A DNA stretch of 53,537 nucleotides from Cristatella mucedo (lineage: Eukaryota; Bryozoa; Phylactolaemata; Cristatellidae): NCBI GenBank assembly GCA_009760855.2, contig WPIO01000046.1, positions 3,281,501 to 3,335,037 on the forward strand. Reading direction: 5' to 3'. The position numbers were made by a program, and so were the translations under genes. Positions 1-9,789 of this stretch are shown in pieces. Positions within the stretch are counted from its first letter, which is position 1. Each line of letters starts with the position of its first letter. The notes below the pieces were generated by a model, which was given only the letters and a program-made list of their open reading frames with translations, was not told the origin of the DNA and made no database searches.

Positions 1-462
1 GGGTCAAACCGGCGGGTTTCTTTCCGGTGGCCCCCGAGACATTAATACTGCATGCCGGTGCGTATGACGCGCTGCCAGTTGCGAGATATGTGTGCGTGAA
101 TAGAAGAGAAATAATGAATCATGAAAATCTCGGTGACAGATGCAATGCGATCTGCGCAAATCCAATTTAAACGTGGTTGTTAGCGTTGGATGCCTCAACG
201 GAAATCGGTCCTCGATTCCGCCAAGCGTGGTGCGGACGCAAGAATAAGATAGCAGCTGCCTGGTGCCGCCCGGCGAAAGTATCCCAGGAGTCATTGCTCA
301 GTCATTGCGGGATTAGATGCAATCGTAGCTCTCCGCATTTAGACATCTTCAGCCGCGGACAATTTCCGCTCCTCCTTGCCGACTTCTTTTCGCTACTTTG
401 TCGGTATTGATTAGACCCAGCACACCCGCCGCGGTCTGCTGCTTGCGACGAAACGGCGCCTG
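1..462. other. unassigned flank
   Basis: No gene, repeat family or RNA was recognised in this stretch. Short open frames occur on both strands, but none shows a coding bias or a known motif. It grades into the GC-rich island that begins near 430. Confidence 0.5.
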
Positions 463-905
463 ATGTGGCCAGCGCCTACGCGGGCAAGCCAGCTCAATGG
501 CCTTCAGGCGTCGCTCTGCGCTGCCGCCGCCGTCGAGCAGCGGTCGCCGCTGTCGGCGGCGGCGGCGGCAGCGGCGGCGGAGGAGAAGAAGCCAGCTCTG
601 GCCGACGGTCGCCCTTTCGCGCTGCCGACGCCGACCGACGGACGCCGAGCCGGAGTGGCGGCGGCGGCAGGACGCGCGGCGCGCGCGACCAGAGCGGAGC
701 AGCTCGCCCGCGCGCCGCGCGCCCTTTCGCCGCCGCTCGAGAGCGAAGCGAAGGCTGCTCGGGCGTCGTCGTCATCATCGCAAGCTGCAGCGACGGCGGC
801 TGCGGCGGCTGCGGCTGCGGCGGCTGCGGCTGCGGCGGCAGACCCGTTCGTTCGCTCGCTCGTTCGCTCAGGCTCTCACGCCTTTTCCCGTCTTGTCGCG
901 CCGCA
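463..905. repeat. GC-rich island with CGG/CGGCTG repeats
   Basis: This is a CpG-dense block with short (GGC)n runs around 555-590 and a tandem CGGCTG-type repeat at about 792-840. All six frames stay open because stop codons are rare in such DNA, so long frames here are not evidence of a protein. It ends in a pyrimidine-rich tract running into CAG at 904-906, immediately before the coding-like exon, so the island is better read as 5' UTR or intron. A promoter/CpG-island role is inference. Confidence 0.6.
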
Positions 906-906
906 G

Positions 907-1478
907 ACGCCGACGCACGGCTGGAGCGGCAGGCGCGCGAGCGCCAGGAGCTGGCGAGCGGCGACCTGCTGGAGCTGCGCGATCGCGTCGAGGCGTTCGA
1001 GGCGAGCCTCGGCGAGCTCGTGCACATCGTGAAAAAGCATCTCGGCAACGCGGTGCAGAGCGCCGCCACGACGACGCTCGCGAGCTTCGCGGCGCTCGCG
1101 GAGCGCGTGCGGCGACAGTCGCCGAAGGAGGGCGACTTCCTGTCCAAGTACACGGAGCTCGTGCGGCGCTTTCGCGACGCGTACCGCGAGCACGCCAGGG
1201 CAATCTGGCACACGCTGTGCCAGGTGCACCACGCAAGCCAGACGCCCGGCCAGCGCCAGGCGAAGGAGAAAATGGCCGCCCACTGCCGCGAGCTGGCCGC
1301 CATGCTAGCAGATGGCTACGAGCTCGGGCGGCTGACGTATCCCGAGTGGGAGAGCAAGCTGCTGCCCGCCGAGCGCATGCTCATGAGTGGCGTCGTGTAC
1401 TTCGTGCCGCTGGCGCTCCAGCACATCGTGAGCGTAGACTTCTTGGTGGATGAGTATTTCAGTTCCGGATATCGATAG
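907..1478 (+). CDS. probable host exon, unrecognised alpha-helical protein
   Basis: I do not recognise the family. From about 907 the frame of codons starting at multiples of three reads without stops to TAG at 1476-1478. It shows strong C/G preference at third positions and a balanced amino-acid composition, unlike the low-complexity DNA upstream. The encoded segment of about 190 residues is rich in Leu, Ala, Arg and Glu. It is probably mostly helical, with an early coiled-coil-like part (ELRDRVEAFEASLGELV), a central SPKEGDFLSKYTELVRRF motif and a hydrophobic stretch near the end (MSGVVYFVPLALQHI). A plausible acceptor (pyrimidine tract, CAG at 904-906) precedes it, giving a phase-1 start. 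The frame may instead leave at a donor GTGAGC at 1428-1433 (after QHI, phase 0), which would fit the phase-0 exon at 2461. The ATG at 465 in the same frame lies in the repeat-rich island and is a doubtful start. Cytoplasmic or nuclear location cannot be told. Confidence 0.55.
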
Positions 1479-1650
1479 ATCCGGACGGAACAGCGGCAGC
1501 GGCAGCAGCGGAGGAGGAGGGCGTCACCGCGAGCGCGTCGTCTGCCGCGGCGACGGAGGATGCTGCAGAAAAGCATTTCCTTCCATGCTTCCCGTCAACG
1601 CCCGTCATACATTTGCTGACTCTCCATTGCACTGCCGAATTGCTGTGTTC

Positions 1651-1651
<1 letters not shown>

Positions 1652-1733
<82 letters not shown>
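1652..1733. repeat. (GA)n microsatellite
   Basis: About 40 uninterrupted GA units. Together with the following (TA)n and GA-rich blocks it makes a microsatellite cluster of about 310 bp between the two candidate host exons. Serine/leucine-rich frames read from the minus strand here are artefacts. Confidence 0.95.
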
Positions 1734-1736
<3 letters not shown>

Positions 1737-1761
1737 CGTAACGAGAGAGGATACGTATAGA

Positions 1762-1763
<2 letters not shown>

Positions 1764-1827
<64 letters not shown>

Positions 1828-1860
1828 CATATATATATATACATATATATATACATATAC

Positions 1861-1892
<32 letters not shown>

Positions 1893-1916
1893 TGAGATAG
1901 ATAGAGAGAAATAGAT

Positions 1917-1948
<32 letters not shown>

Positions 1949-1958
1949 GGTGAGAGAG
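1764..1958. repeat. (TA)n/(TATATACA)n array followed by GA-rich array
   Basis: Alternating TA with regular CA interruptions runs from 1764 to about 1875, then GATA/GAGA-type purine repeats run to about 1958. Tyr/Ile/Val-rich frames on the minus strand are translations of this array, not proteins. Confidence 0.95.
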
Positions 1959-2329
1959 AGATTGGTGGGCCACAAGCTGTGCAAATCATTGAGGCCGCGG
2001 TGTACGAATGTGGCAGCTGCTGCGCCGGACGAGCGGCTATCTGCGCGTGGGTGAGACGCCCGCATTTCTTGTCCCGTAATGGTTTCGTCGTTCCTCCGCT
2101 CTACTCCTGACGGAAGGCGTTGGCCATCTGCCTGGCCGCAGTGCACTACGAAAGACGCTGGCACGGCGGCGCACGCATTCGAGCTATTGATATATTTTGA
2201 CTGTCGTTGCATGCGGTCGTGCGTGCGACCCACTCTCGCTCGTCGGTGCTACGCCGCGCAATGTCGAGCGATCGCGAGCATACGAAAGCTCAGTGTGACG
2301 AGCGGATGCTGGATAGCGTTGGGAGCCAG

Positions 2330-2460
2330 TCGCGGGCGGGCGAGCGAGCGAAGTAGCGGTCGCTCAGGCGGACGGCCGCTCCGGCGGAGAGAGAGGCGGG
2401 AAGGGAGGCGAGAGAGAGGGACAGAGAGGCGAGAGAGACAGAGCCGCTCGCTAGCCGCAG
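2330..2460. repeat. GA/GC-rich low-complexity stretch
   Basis: Imperfect GCGGGCGA and GAGAGAGGCG repeats. It ends in CTAGCCGCAG at 2451-2460, a possible splice acceptor for the next exon; a stop TAG at 2452-2454 closes that exon's frame upstream. Confidence 0.6.
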
Positions 2461-2580
2461 CGGCCGGGCCGCCACACCTTCAACTGGCTTCGCCGGGGCG
2501 CACTCTCGCTGAGCACGCAGCTCGCGGCCAAGCAGCGCGAGATCCCCTTCTGCTTCCGGCGCCAGTCGAAGAAGGCTTAG
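2461..2580 (+). CDS. probable terminal host exon
   Basis: A 120-nt stretch reads 39 codons plus TAG in phase 0, with strong C/G third-position bias and a non-repetitive composition. The visible core reads HTFNWLRRGALSLSTQLAAK and the tail is basic (FCFRRQSKKA). It has an AG directly upstream and an in-frame stop a few codons before that, as expected for an internal acceptor. It shares codon bias and strand with the exon at 907-1478, so I infer it is the 3' coding exon of the same gene. Joining at the GTGAGC donor at 1428 would keep phase 0. No polyadenylation signal is obvious just downstream. No family was recognised; transcript evidence would settle it. Confidence 0.4.
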   Translation, partial: RPGRHTFNWLRRGALSLSTQLAAKQREIPFCFRRQSKKA

Positions 2581-2668
2581 CTCGCTCGCTGGCGAGCTAC
2601 CCGACAACGCGCGAGCTGGACTCGCTGTGCGCACAGTGCTGCAGTGTGCACGGACCTCCAAAATGAGC

Positions 2669-2692
2669 AATATATATATATAATATATATAT
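2669..2692. repeat. short (TA)n
   Basis: TA dinucleotide run interrupted once by AA, in an otherwise unremarkable sequence. Confidence 0.8.
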
Positions 2693-3337
2693 GTATTTCT
2701 TTAGCGCAGAGAAACTAAGCATTGCATACGCCGCAGGGCTCGAGCCAGCAGCCTTGGTAATGTTAATGGCGAGCGAGCGGCCCGCCATCGGGTCCAAGCT
2801 GGGCGCGACACAATCAGCCGGATCACATCGGAGCCGATTCCATCAGTGCGCCCCGGCTGAGCACCGCCACTAAAATGATAGGAGTTTCACGTTTAATGCA
2901 GTTTCTCGGCATCGGCACCGTGACAAAACAGCCCCTGACAAAATAGCCCCGATTAATTAAAAGTATTTTTACAAATTATTTTTATTGCCGCCAGCTTATA
3001 ACATCGAACTGTAATGAACATCAGCTTTGCAATGATTTTATTGAAAATGTTAAGGAGTGAAACTGTATTAAAATACTTTTGTATTTGTGAAGTTTGAAAT
3101 AATTTAGTAGTCAAGATTTCTTTCTTATCCATTTGGTTTTGTATTTTGTGGGCACACCTGCATGCGTTTGTATTCCGCCAGAAGCCACCAGCCACGACGC
3201 AAGCAGGTTCGAGGAGAAGGCTAGCGAGGGGAGGGGCTAGGCTTGTAATTGTCGTCGCTCGTCAGCTAGAATAAGCTACTACCATCCCTAGCGCTTCGCT
3301 TGCGGCTTAGGACATTAGCAGTCCTGGGCCTTAGACG
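2693..3337. other. unassigned intergenic DNA
   Basis: AT-rich between about 2940 and 3170. No motif, RNA gene or transposon family was recognised. The short open frames on either strand lack coding character. Confidence 0.4.
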
Positions 3338-3479
3338 AGGGGTAAGGCGCTAGCTCTTCACAAACCGGGTCGTCGATAGCTAGTCCTATAGTGGGCGATA
3401 GTTTAATGCCCACTGCAAAGTGGTTGCGGTAGCCGGCAGAAGCTCTTCTGCCGCAACGTCAATGAGGCAGTTGAATTCG
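3338..3479 (+). mobile_element. SINE1 copy, degenerate, tRNA-derived family
   Basis: Matches the minus-strand copy at 43098-43278 in order: GGGTAAGGCG, a box-B-like region, the GTGGGCGAT segment, GCTCTTCTG and the 3' part GAGGCAGTTGAATTCG (cf. GAGGCTGTTTAATCAG). It lacks a clear box A and box B and carries many substitutions, so it is an old, inactive copy. It lies upstream of LINE family B. Confidence 0.55.
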
Positions 3480-3999
3480 TTCAGAAGCCGCTACAGTGAG
3501 CATGTAACATTTGGTGTCGGAAGTATCGGGTAATTGCTGTGAACCCTTGCCACTCATCTTATGCTAGTCTCATTACTTGCGACTAACTTGGTCGATATTG
3601 AACCAGAAAGATCAATGACTATACTCAACTGATGTACTGACCGTAATGTTAAATGCTTGAACGCAGTATTTACTTGTACATACTTGTTGCGGCCTGCTCT
3701 GCTGAACTTCGGAATTCAGGAAAACTGTATGCAGAACTTCACGGAGTTTCGAAACCGTGCTCCATCAAAATTAAGTGAAATTTGGTATATTACTTAGAAA
3801 TTAAGCATATTAACGACCAGCATGGTGTTGACCTTTAGCAAATTATGAATCAGCCAACCGTGCCGAAGACCCTAACGAGGCCGTGCCGACAGCTGTGAAG
3901 CATGTAGTAGCATTTGGACCAAGTAGTCTTGAAAGAATGCATACCACAAAGGCAGATCTATGTCAACGTATTGCAGTACAAATTGTGAAGTGTGTATTG
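3480..3999. other. unassigned, possibly 5' part of LINE B
   Basis: No clear similarity to other parts of the window could be seen. The next block is LINE family B RT sequence, so some of this stretch may be a decayed upstream part of that element. No gene is supported. Confidence 0.3.
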
Positions 4000-4718
4000 T
4001 AAGAACAATTTTAGTCTGAATTCATGCGACACAACTCCTTTGAAACCGCTCTCCTCTGTGTGACCTACGACATACTATTATGGAAGAGATGACGATAATG
4101 TTACTGCCCTAGTCCTGCTTCATCTATCAGTTGAGTTTGACACTATTTGTCATGATTTCCTACTCTAACGATTGAGAACGATGATTGGTGAACTAGTTTG
4201 GTCAAACTCGCAGCAGTCTAATCGTAATTCAATTCCCGTCGAACGGTTGTGACGTCTCTTTCAAAAGAACCGTCTCCTGTAGAGTAACATACGGATCTCA
4301 GATCTCAGTCCTTTGGTTTCTCCGTTTGCATGGACCATCTGGAAAAATAGATTCAGGCCCATGGGATAGGCTATCACTTTTGTGTTGATGATGACCAGCT
4401 GTATTTTTTTAAAGCTTAGACATCTGCTGCAGCGATGTTAGAATGGAATACTTGCCTTGTCGACATTCGATCCTGGAGAATGGAAGATTTACTTAAAATA
4501 AACTGCGATAAAACATAATTCCTACTTATAGGACAACCTAAGCTTGCGGCGAGATTTTCCACATCTTGTAAGCAATGCTGCGGTGCATTTGTCGCCGTAT
4601 GCTCGGAATTTAGGTGTCATCTCTTATAAAAGCTTGAAGTTGGAAAGTGTCATTAAAGAATTCTTCCACAGCAAGCCGTCGCGTGCTATTCCTGTAAAAA
4701 ATTAGGGACTGTCTACCA

Positions 4719-4785
4719 TAAAGCGCCTAGAAAGAGATTAAGTTCTGTGAGGGTGCTTTATCAAGTACATTATTACTATTATTAT
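4719..4785 (+). mobile_element. LINE family A, tail-only insertion
   Basis: Only the last 67 bp of LINE A: the AAAGCGCC/GGTGCTTT hairpin and an (ATT)n-type tail. It is flanked by a 5-bp direct repeat TACCA (4714-4718 and 4786-4790) and sits inside LINE B, whose sequence continues on both sides. This is extreme 5' truncation during target-primed reverse transcription. Confidence 0.85.
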
Positions 4786-5260
4786 TACCATGGTCGTTTG
4801 TTAGAAATTTGACTAGATCGGTGGTTCTGTCTTGTCTGGACTACTGTAATGCAGTTTTGGCTGGGCCACCGAAAAAAGCTCTCAGGCCTGCTTAGCAGAC
4901 GGTGAATAAAGCTGCCAGGCTAGTCAACAAATCTCTGAGATTCTGCCACATGTCTCTTTTGCTGAAGGAACTTCGATGGCTAACGGCTCATCAGTGGATG
5001 CAGAGTACACTGGTAGGGTTCTTACACTTCTTACACTGGCTCACCGTGGCCCGCGTGACTCGGCTTGCCTCATGCGGGTCGGAACTGCTTCACCAGTTTC
5101 AGCCTCCTAGTGCCCTCAGGTCTTGTATGGACAATAAATTAGCTGTTCTGTTTCCACGCTTCAAGACACTTGGCGACTCAAGCTCTTTCCCCTTCGCTTT
5201 TTGGTCTGCAGAATCTAGACTGTTTAACTCGCAGCCACCATTCTGACGCTGCAACATCAT

Positions 5261-5265
5261 CTCTC
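5261..5265. repeat. target site duplication, left copy (CTCTC)
   Basis: The five bases before the left LTR are identical to 14985-14989 after the right LTR. The intact LINE B copy has a single ACTCTCCTG at the same place, so this marks the original insertion site of the gypsy element. Confidence 0.9.
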
Positions 5266-5408
5266 TGTAATGGCAAGACACATTGAGGATGGACAGAGAA
5301 CGTTTATTGGCAGCCATGTTATGATTACTCTCTGGACCGGAGGGCGAGCGTGGTCTCTTCTTATTAGTCACAACGTTGTGGCTCCGCCAAGGTAGCTCTG
5401 CTATCACA
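5266..5408 (-). repeat. 3' LTR of the gypsy element
   Basis: 143 bp, TG...CA ends. Shares blocks with the other LTR: TTTATTGGCAGCCAT, GGGCGAGC, GTTGTGGCTCCGCC and CTCTGCTATCACA at the same relative positions. An open frame crossing it (5099-5446, minus) is not a gene. Confidence 0.9.
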
Positions 5409-5420
5409 CCTTCCTCCCAC
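5409..5420 (-). other. polypurine tract of the gypsy element
   Basis: On the minus strand GGGAGGAAGG abuts the 3' LTR, the position where plus-strand DNA synthesis is primed in LTR retrotransposons. This fixes which LTR is 3'. Confidence 0.75.
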
Positions 5421-5879
5421 ATAGAACAAATCTCGTTTTCAAACATCCAGCCTTTGGACCGGCTCGAACACCCTGCAAGAACTTGTTTTCATTTGACTTT
5501 GAGAGGTATGCATCTCATCGGCAATACTTTGAGACTTATCTTGAACTGCAGTGTTTAGATTCAGTAGATGTAGGAAAGTGCCAAGAGATTCGCTGCTAGT
5601 GACTTTTAGATCTGTGTCAATCGGTCGAAATGCCCTCTGTTCCGCCGCAAGGTGCTACCATTGTCTGTCTGTACGACGCACGACTGAAGTGTACCCGCTT
5701 GAGCTGTCACCGTTGCATGTGTGCTCCAGCTGTTTTGCCACCAGTCCGCACTAATACCTGTTGGCCGGGTTGAAGAGGTGGAAGTGGGCGAGCAGTTTGA
5801 TGGCGTTCGTTGTAGCACTACTGAAACTCCTTTGCACGGTTTCTGTTAATTTGCTTAGTTTCCTTGGACGGCCACTGTG
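5421..5879 (-). pseudogene. gypsy pol C-terminal region (post-integrase)
   Basis: The minus-strand frame at 5606-5818 ends with a VVQTDNGSTLRRNRGHF motif. This is the conserved 'R-rich chromodomain-like/GPY' tail found after integrase in Mag-like gypsy pols. Further on, near 5440-5460, another frame has the usual Arg-rich end before the stop and the polypurine tract. It is broken by frameshifts. The segment joining it to the integrase core is missing or was replaced when LINE A inserted at 5880-7432. Confidence 0.7.
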
Positions 5880-7432
5880 ATTCGACGTGCCGAGGAACTA
5901 CAGGCAACTTCGCCCCAATCTGTCGTCCCATGATCAGTTGTGCTTGGTTGAAGCCTGTAGAGGTGCATGGCGTCGACCTCTGAATAGCGACCTCATTAGG
6001 AATGCAGACATGAATAGAGTCTCTCAGCTTGTTTTTCTCAATCTTTCTGCAGCTTTAAAAATTATCGATCACTAAATCCTTCTTGAGCGCCCCACATCTC
6101 GCCTGGGCATTACTGGCACTGCATGGCAATGGTTCAAGCCTATCTTAGTGGGAGACTCCAGAATGTTGATGTGAATAGACAAAGATTATCCGAGGAACCT
6201 CTAAAATATTGAGTATCTCAGGGCTCTGTGCTTGGTCCAATTCTTTTCACGTTTATATATTCTTCCTCTTGCCGATGTAATCGGCAAGTACAATCTAGGC
6301 TTTCACTTTTATGCGGATGATACTCAGTTGTACCTTTACATTGATCCCTCCCAGCCCTCCAGCACGTCGAGTTCTCTCAACTCCCTTGCTGTATGTATCG
6401 ATGAAGTTCACACATGGATGGCAGCAAACTTTCTTAAATTGTTGATAGATAAAGATGAAGATGATAAAAACCACCTTACTGATTATGGGCAAACCAAGTG
6501 CGATTCAAAAATTGGAAAGGATAACGCTCAAAATCTGCTCTTTCAGCATATCTCCTGTTGAATCTTCGCGAAATCTAGGTGTCTTATTCCAAAGTGACCT
6601 TTCGTTAGAAGACCACATCAGCTCTACAATCAAGTCTGCCTATATTTAGCTACATAAAATTGCCGACATTCGGGCTTGCTTAGATGACACATCCATATTG
6701 GTTTATGTATTTGCAAAATGCCGTTTTGACTTCTGTAACTCGCTACTTGCTGGTCTATCGGCCTTTGTGCAATCAGACGCTTGCAGCTGGTGCAAAATTT
6801 TGCAGGTAGGCTTGTCTGTCGTAAGAATTGCTGTTGTCACATCACACCACTTCTCACTGACACATACTGGCTCGCAGTAAACAGCGCATCGACTTTAAGG
6901 TTCTGTCACTTAATTCTAGATCCCTTCATTATTTGCCTTCAGCCTACCAATCAGATCTACTCTCACACCTGGCTAAGCATCGTACCACTCGTTTTTCGCA
7001 ATATAATCGTTTACCTATACCTCTTACGAATCTCAAATCCTTTTGGAGACAGTGCCTTTAGCCCGTATGCTGCCAAAGCCCGAAACTCACTTCTGCCCAT
7101 CGTAATGACATCCCCTGACTTGACCAGATTTAAAAAAGAAACTAAAAACACATCACATCTTTTGGTCACAGCATTTAATGGGGTCCATATGAATCGTCTT
7201 TTGTGTGCTTACACGTGCTGATACCGAGCATGCTGCCACTACCATTTTTGAATGCTGACCCTGTGCAAGTCACCCCTATCCATGTTATCCTACTTGTCAT
7301 TAGGTGTGTTAACACTAACCATTCGATTGTGCTTCCTTTGCCGCAAATGGAATTAAAGTGCTTAGAAGGCGACTGAGTTCTATGAGGGCTAAATATAAAA
7401 TGCATTATTACTATTACTATCATTATTAGAGA
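5880..7432 (+). mobile_element. LINE family A copy A2, 5' truncated, inside gypsy
   Basis: Carries RT motifs in order: the 'LNLSAALKIIDH' counterpart of SAAFDTIDH (about 6030-6075), QGSVLGPILF-type text near 6220-6250, the catalytic FYADDTQLYL (YADD at 6310-6321), and the NFLKL segment near 6430. The 3' coding sequence and a decayed tail with (ATT)n run to 7432. Frames are broken several times and about 65 bp near 5920-5985 do not align. It separates the gypsy integrase core from the C-terminal domain. Confidence 0.85.
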
Positions 7433-7439
7433 GAGCCAC

Positions 7440-8470
7440 AGGTCAGGCTGCCCCACAAAACATTTCGTTGTTAGCACACCTCTTTCCACTTGTCCTTTCG
7501 CTTGCGAACAATTTGGGCTGGTTGTAACGTGTTTGAACCCGTATCGTCTCGCGAAATCACCGAACTTGTGAGGTGAGAATTGTAGACCATTGTCAGACTG
7601 CAATAACTGATAAGACCCAGCGAGCAAAGTGTGGAGCGAGTGGTCTGTGTGGTCTGATTATATGCAGGCAGGTACCGCTCCTTCCTTAAACAGCTGTCAG
7701 GAGCATCACCAGTGGTGCATAGCTGTGGTCCGTCCGCCTGTGGTGTGGTTTGGACAGGCCGGTAACCACAGTCAGATGGTGGACTCACCATCGGGGTCGG
7801 CAAAAACAGCCGTAGGCGAGGAGGGGGATTCAGTGGGGAGAGAGGGGCGAGTGAAGTCGTGCTCCCTCTGCTCTGTAGTAGAATAAACTGTTGGTGTTGG
7901 TTCTGTGCGGGCGTTCTTCGTGTGAGGCACATCGAAGCACAGTCTGTAGTTGTGCCATCAATTCTTAGGTCTTCGATTTCGATAACGGATTGATTCCATA
8001 TATCGGAAGTAAAATTTGATTAAAATCATGTGCTTTTGTCCCTCTTGTTAAAGATATTGGTAGCGACTTGGTGCCAAGGAACACTTCGCAACGGGGTCGG
8101 CATGAGTGGTTGATGCAGTTGTCTCCTCTGGTTGTTTTGACCGAAGCTGCAAGAATCGACAAATGTCTTAACGTCTCGGCTAATGACTAGCCAGTATATA
8201 CACGACCTTGATCGGTTCCTTCATTTGGTCACACCCCCGCCGTCATGGCCGTCGTGGATCCGCTCCAACAGAAAACACAGTAGTAAACCATTTGAAACAG
8301 AAAGATGGCAAGTTATTGGGAAGTGCGTCCGCAAGATTTCTGGCAGGCCCTTGCTCAATGTAGGCCACCCTGACAGCGTGGACTCTATGGCAACATGTAA
8401 CTCACTGTCGTCAACGGAAGCATGCTTTACGTCACTCAAGCGAACTACTGAAAGTGATTTAGCTACGACG
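7440..8470 (-). pseudogene. gypsy integrase (zinc-binding and catalytic core)
   Basis: Read from high to low coordinates. At 8221-8439 lies the pre-core region with LPEILRTHFP, SVSNGLLL and IHDGH (part of the HHCC zinc-binding module). The catalytic core is at 7440-7630, with QSDNG (Asp near 7592-7594) and Glu in KGQVER exactly 35 residues later, the D-35-E spacing of retroviral-type integrases. Its role was strand transfer of the element's cDNA into chromosomes. About 270 bp (7650-7925) that do not fit an integrase interrupt the core, and there are internal stops, so it is inactive. Confidence 0.8.
7650..7925. other. unexplained block inside the integrase core
   Basis: The integrase text breaks off after about 7925 and resumes near 7640. 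The block between is Pro/Ser/Thr-rich when read on the minus strand (LAPLSPLNPPPRLRLFLPTP) and resembles no core-domain sequence. It could be an inserted repeat, a rearranged piece of another element's C-terminal region, or a highly decayed stretch. I see no clear flanking duplication. Confidence 0.4.
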
Positions 8471-8639
8471 GTGTCTTCGTAGAGCTGAACAGCTTCGGCA
8501 TAGTCGTGCTCTTCGTCCTACGTCACGGTGCTCCTTACAGCGTATCACCGTATCAGCGTATCACCAGGGTCTTCCCAGGCACATAACACAGCACGAGGAT
8601 TAAAACGCATCCTCCCCATCAATAGGCAAAATGGCACCG

Positions 8640-9782
8640 GCTAACCGGGACGTGGTCAAGGTCCTTAGTCATCAGTAACAGAATAAGCGGTTTTGTGGTC
8701 TGTGCCAGTCTCGAAAGAAGGCAATCCAACAAGAAACTGACTGAGATTTTCGCACCTCCACACCGCAGCACGACACTCTTTTTTATATGAGCGTATCTCG
8801 TTCCGATGCCTTACAGAGTGCGGGATGCAAATGCGATAGTTTGCACATCCTCCTCTCCCGATCCATGCCACTGCAGCAGAACGGCACCTGAACCGTAGCT
8901 ACTGGCATCGGCACTGACAATCACCGACTTTTTGTTTGGGTCGCCATAAGCCAATACTAGTGCCTTATTCAAAAGCAACGTCGCTTCTCGGAATTATTTC
9001 TTCTTGTTAGGTCTCCAGTCCGACACTAAGTCAGACGAGAGTTCATTTAGCAATTTTAAGAGTGGCCAGATTTGACACAAACCAGCTGAGGTAGTTCATC
9101 ACACCAAGGCATTGCTTTAGCTCTGCCATGGTTGTCAGATCAGGGGGGTTTAGGATTGCTTCTATTTTGTTGTCAGCCGTCGGACGCCGCCGGCATCAAT
9201 ACAAAGCTATATAAATGAATTATATTTTTTTACAATGCTCTAAGAACGTCAAAGTATGCTTGAGGAATGCACGTTTGTCTCTATTCAACTTTTTGGCATG
9301 CATTTGAAATTGCGGACATTTCGCGACTCAATCTATTGTTATGCTCAGCCGCTGTGGATCCATCCACCAAAGTATCGTCCATGAAAACGGCTACACTGCC
9401 GATCAAAGAAGTCATGCATCAACCGCTGAAAGATCTCCGGCAAGCTATTTATGCCAAAGGGTAGCCGTCGAAAGCAAAATCGTCCAAACCGTTCCATAAA
9501 CGTCGTGGAGCTGGTGCTGTCATGAGATAACACAGCCTAGCCCCATCAAGCTTGGGCAACATCTCATTAAGCGTAGGTAGCACGTATCTTTCGTGAATCA
9601 CTGCTTGATTTAGGCGCTTCAAGTCGACACAAAGACACACTTTCCGTCAGGCTTCAGGACCGGTGCGATTGAAGAGCACCACTCGGTTGGCTCCAATACA
9701 TATTAGACGAAGCCGTTCTTTACCATTCGAAGGAGTTCGTCGTTTACCAAAGAGAAGACCGCTATGGGTATGCGGCGAGCTG
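8640..9782 (-). pseudogene. gypsy reverse transcriptase and RNase H
   Basis: Minus-strand order: VDLKRLNQAVIHERYVLPTL (9449-9640), then FGRFCFRRLPFGINSLPEIF (9345-9533), then the catalytic FMDD at 9374-9385 in a shifted frame, the thumb/connection region, then RNase H text with KKECRAAVWRCENLSQFLVG and TDH (8665-8871). These copy the element's RNA to DNA and degrade the template. A frameshift lies just before FMDD, and a 31-bp insertion event (9205-9235) breaks the frame after it. It is non-functional. Confidence 0.88.
9205..9230 (+). mobile_element. 26-bp retroposon tail insertion
   Basis: AGCTATATAAATGAATTATA followed by a T-run is flanked by the direct repeat TACAA (9200-9204 and 9231-9235) in the gypsy RT gene. 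Ignoring these 31 bp lets the gypsy frame continue in register across the site. The inserted text matches the last bases of the SINE2 tail (GCTATACAAATGAATTATAT near 47452-47465). Confidence 0.65.
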
Positions 9783-9789
9783 TGTAGTA

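Larger units (their letters stand above)
4000..5265 (+). mobile_element. LINE family B, left part, decayed RT (L2/CR1-like)
   Basis: Aligns in order with the better copy at 42940-45118: the ACTGAAACTGCTCTCCTCC segment, the TTCGACACCATTGATCAC-type motif (RT domain 'SAAFDTIDH'), a degenerate FCVDD in place of the FYADD box near 4376-4390, the NCDKT-type segment, and 3' coding sequence through about 5245. Multiple stops and frameshifts make it a pseudogene. It is interrupted by a 67-bp LINE A tail (4719-4785) and then split by the gypsy element at 5266. Its 3' end resumes at 14985. Confidence 0.8.

Noticed and set aside
465-905. Use of the ATG at 465 as start of the host protein
   Set aside because: The intervening sequence is CGG-type low complexity in all frames, and a good splice acceptor directly precedes the coding-like part.
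5099-5446. 115-codon minus-strand frame as a gene
   Set aside because: It crosses the 3' LTR, the polypurine tract and LINE B sequence.
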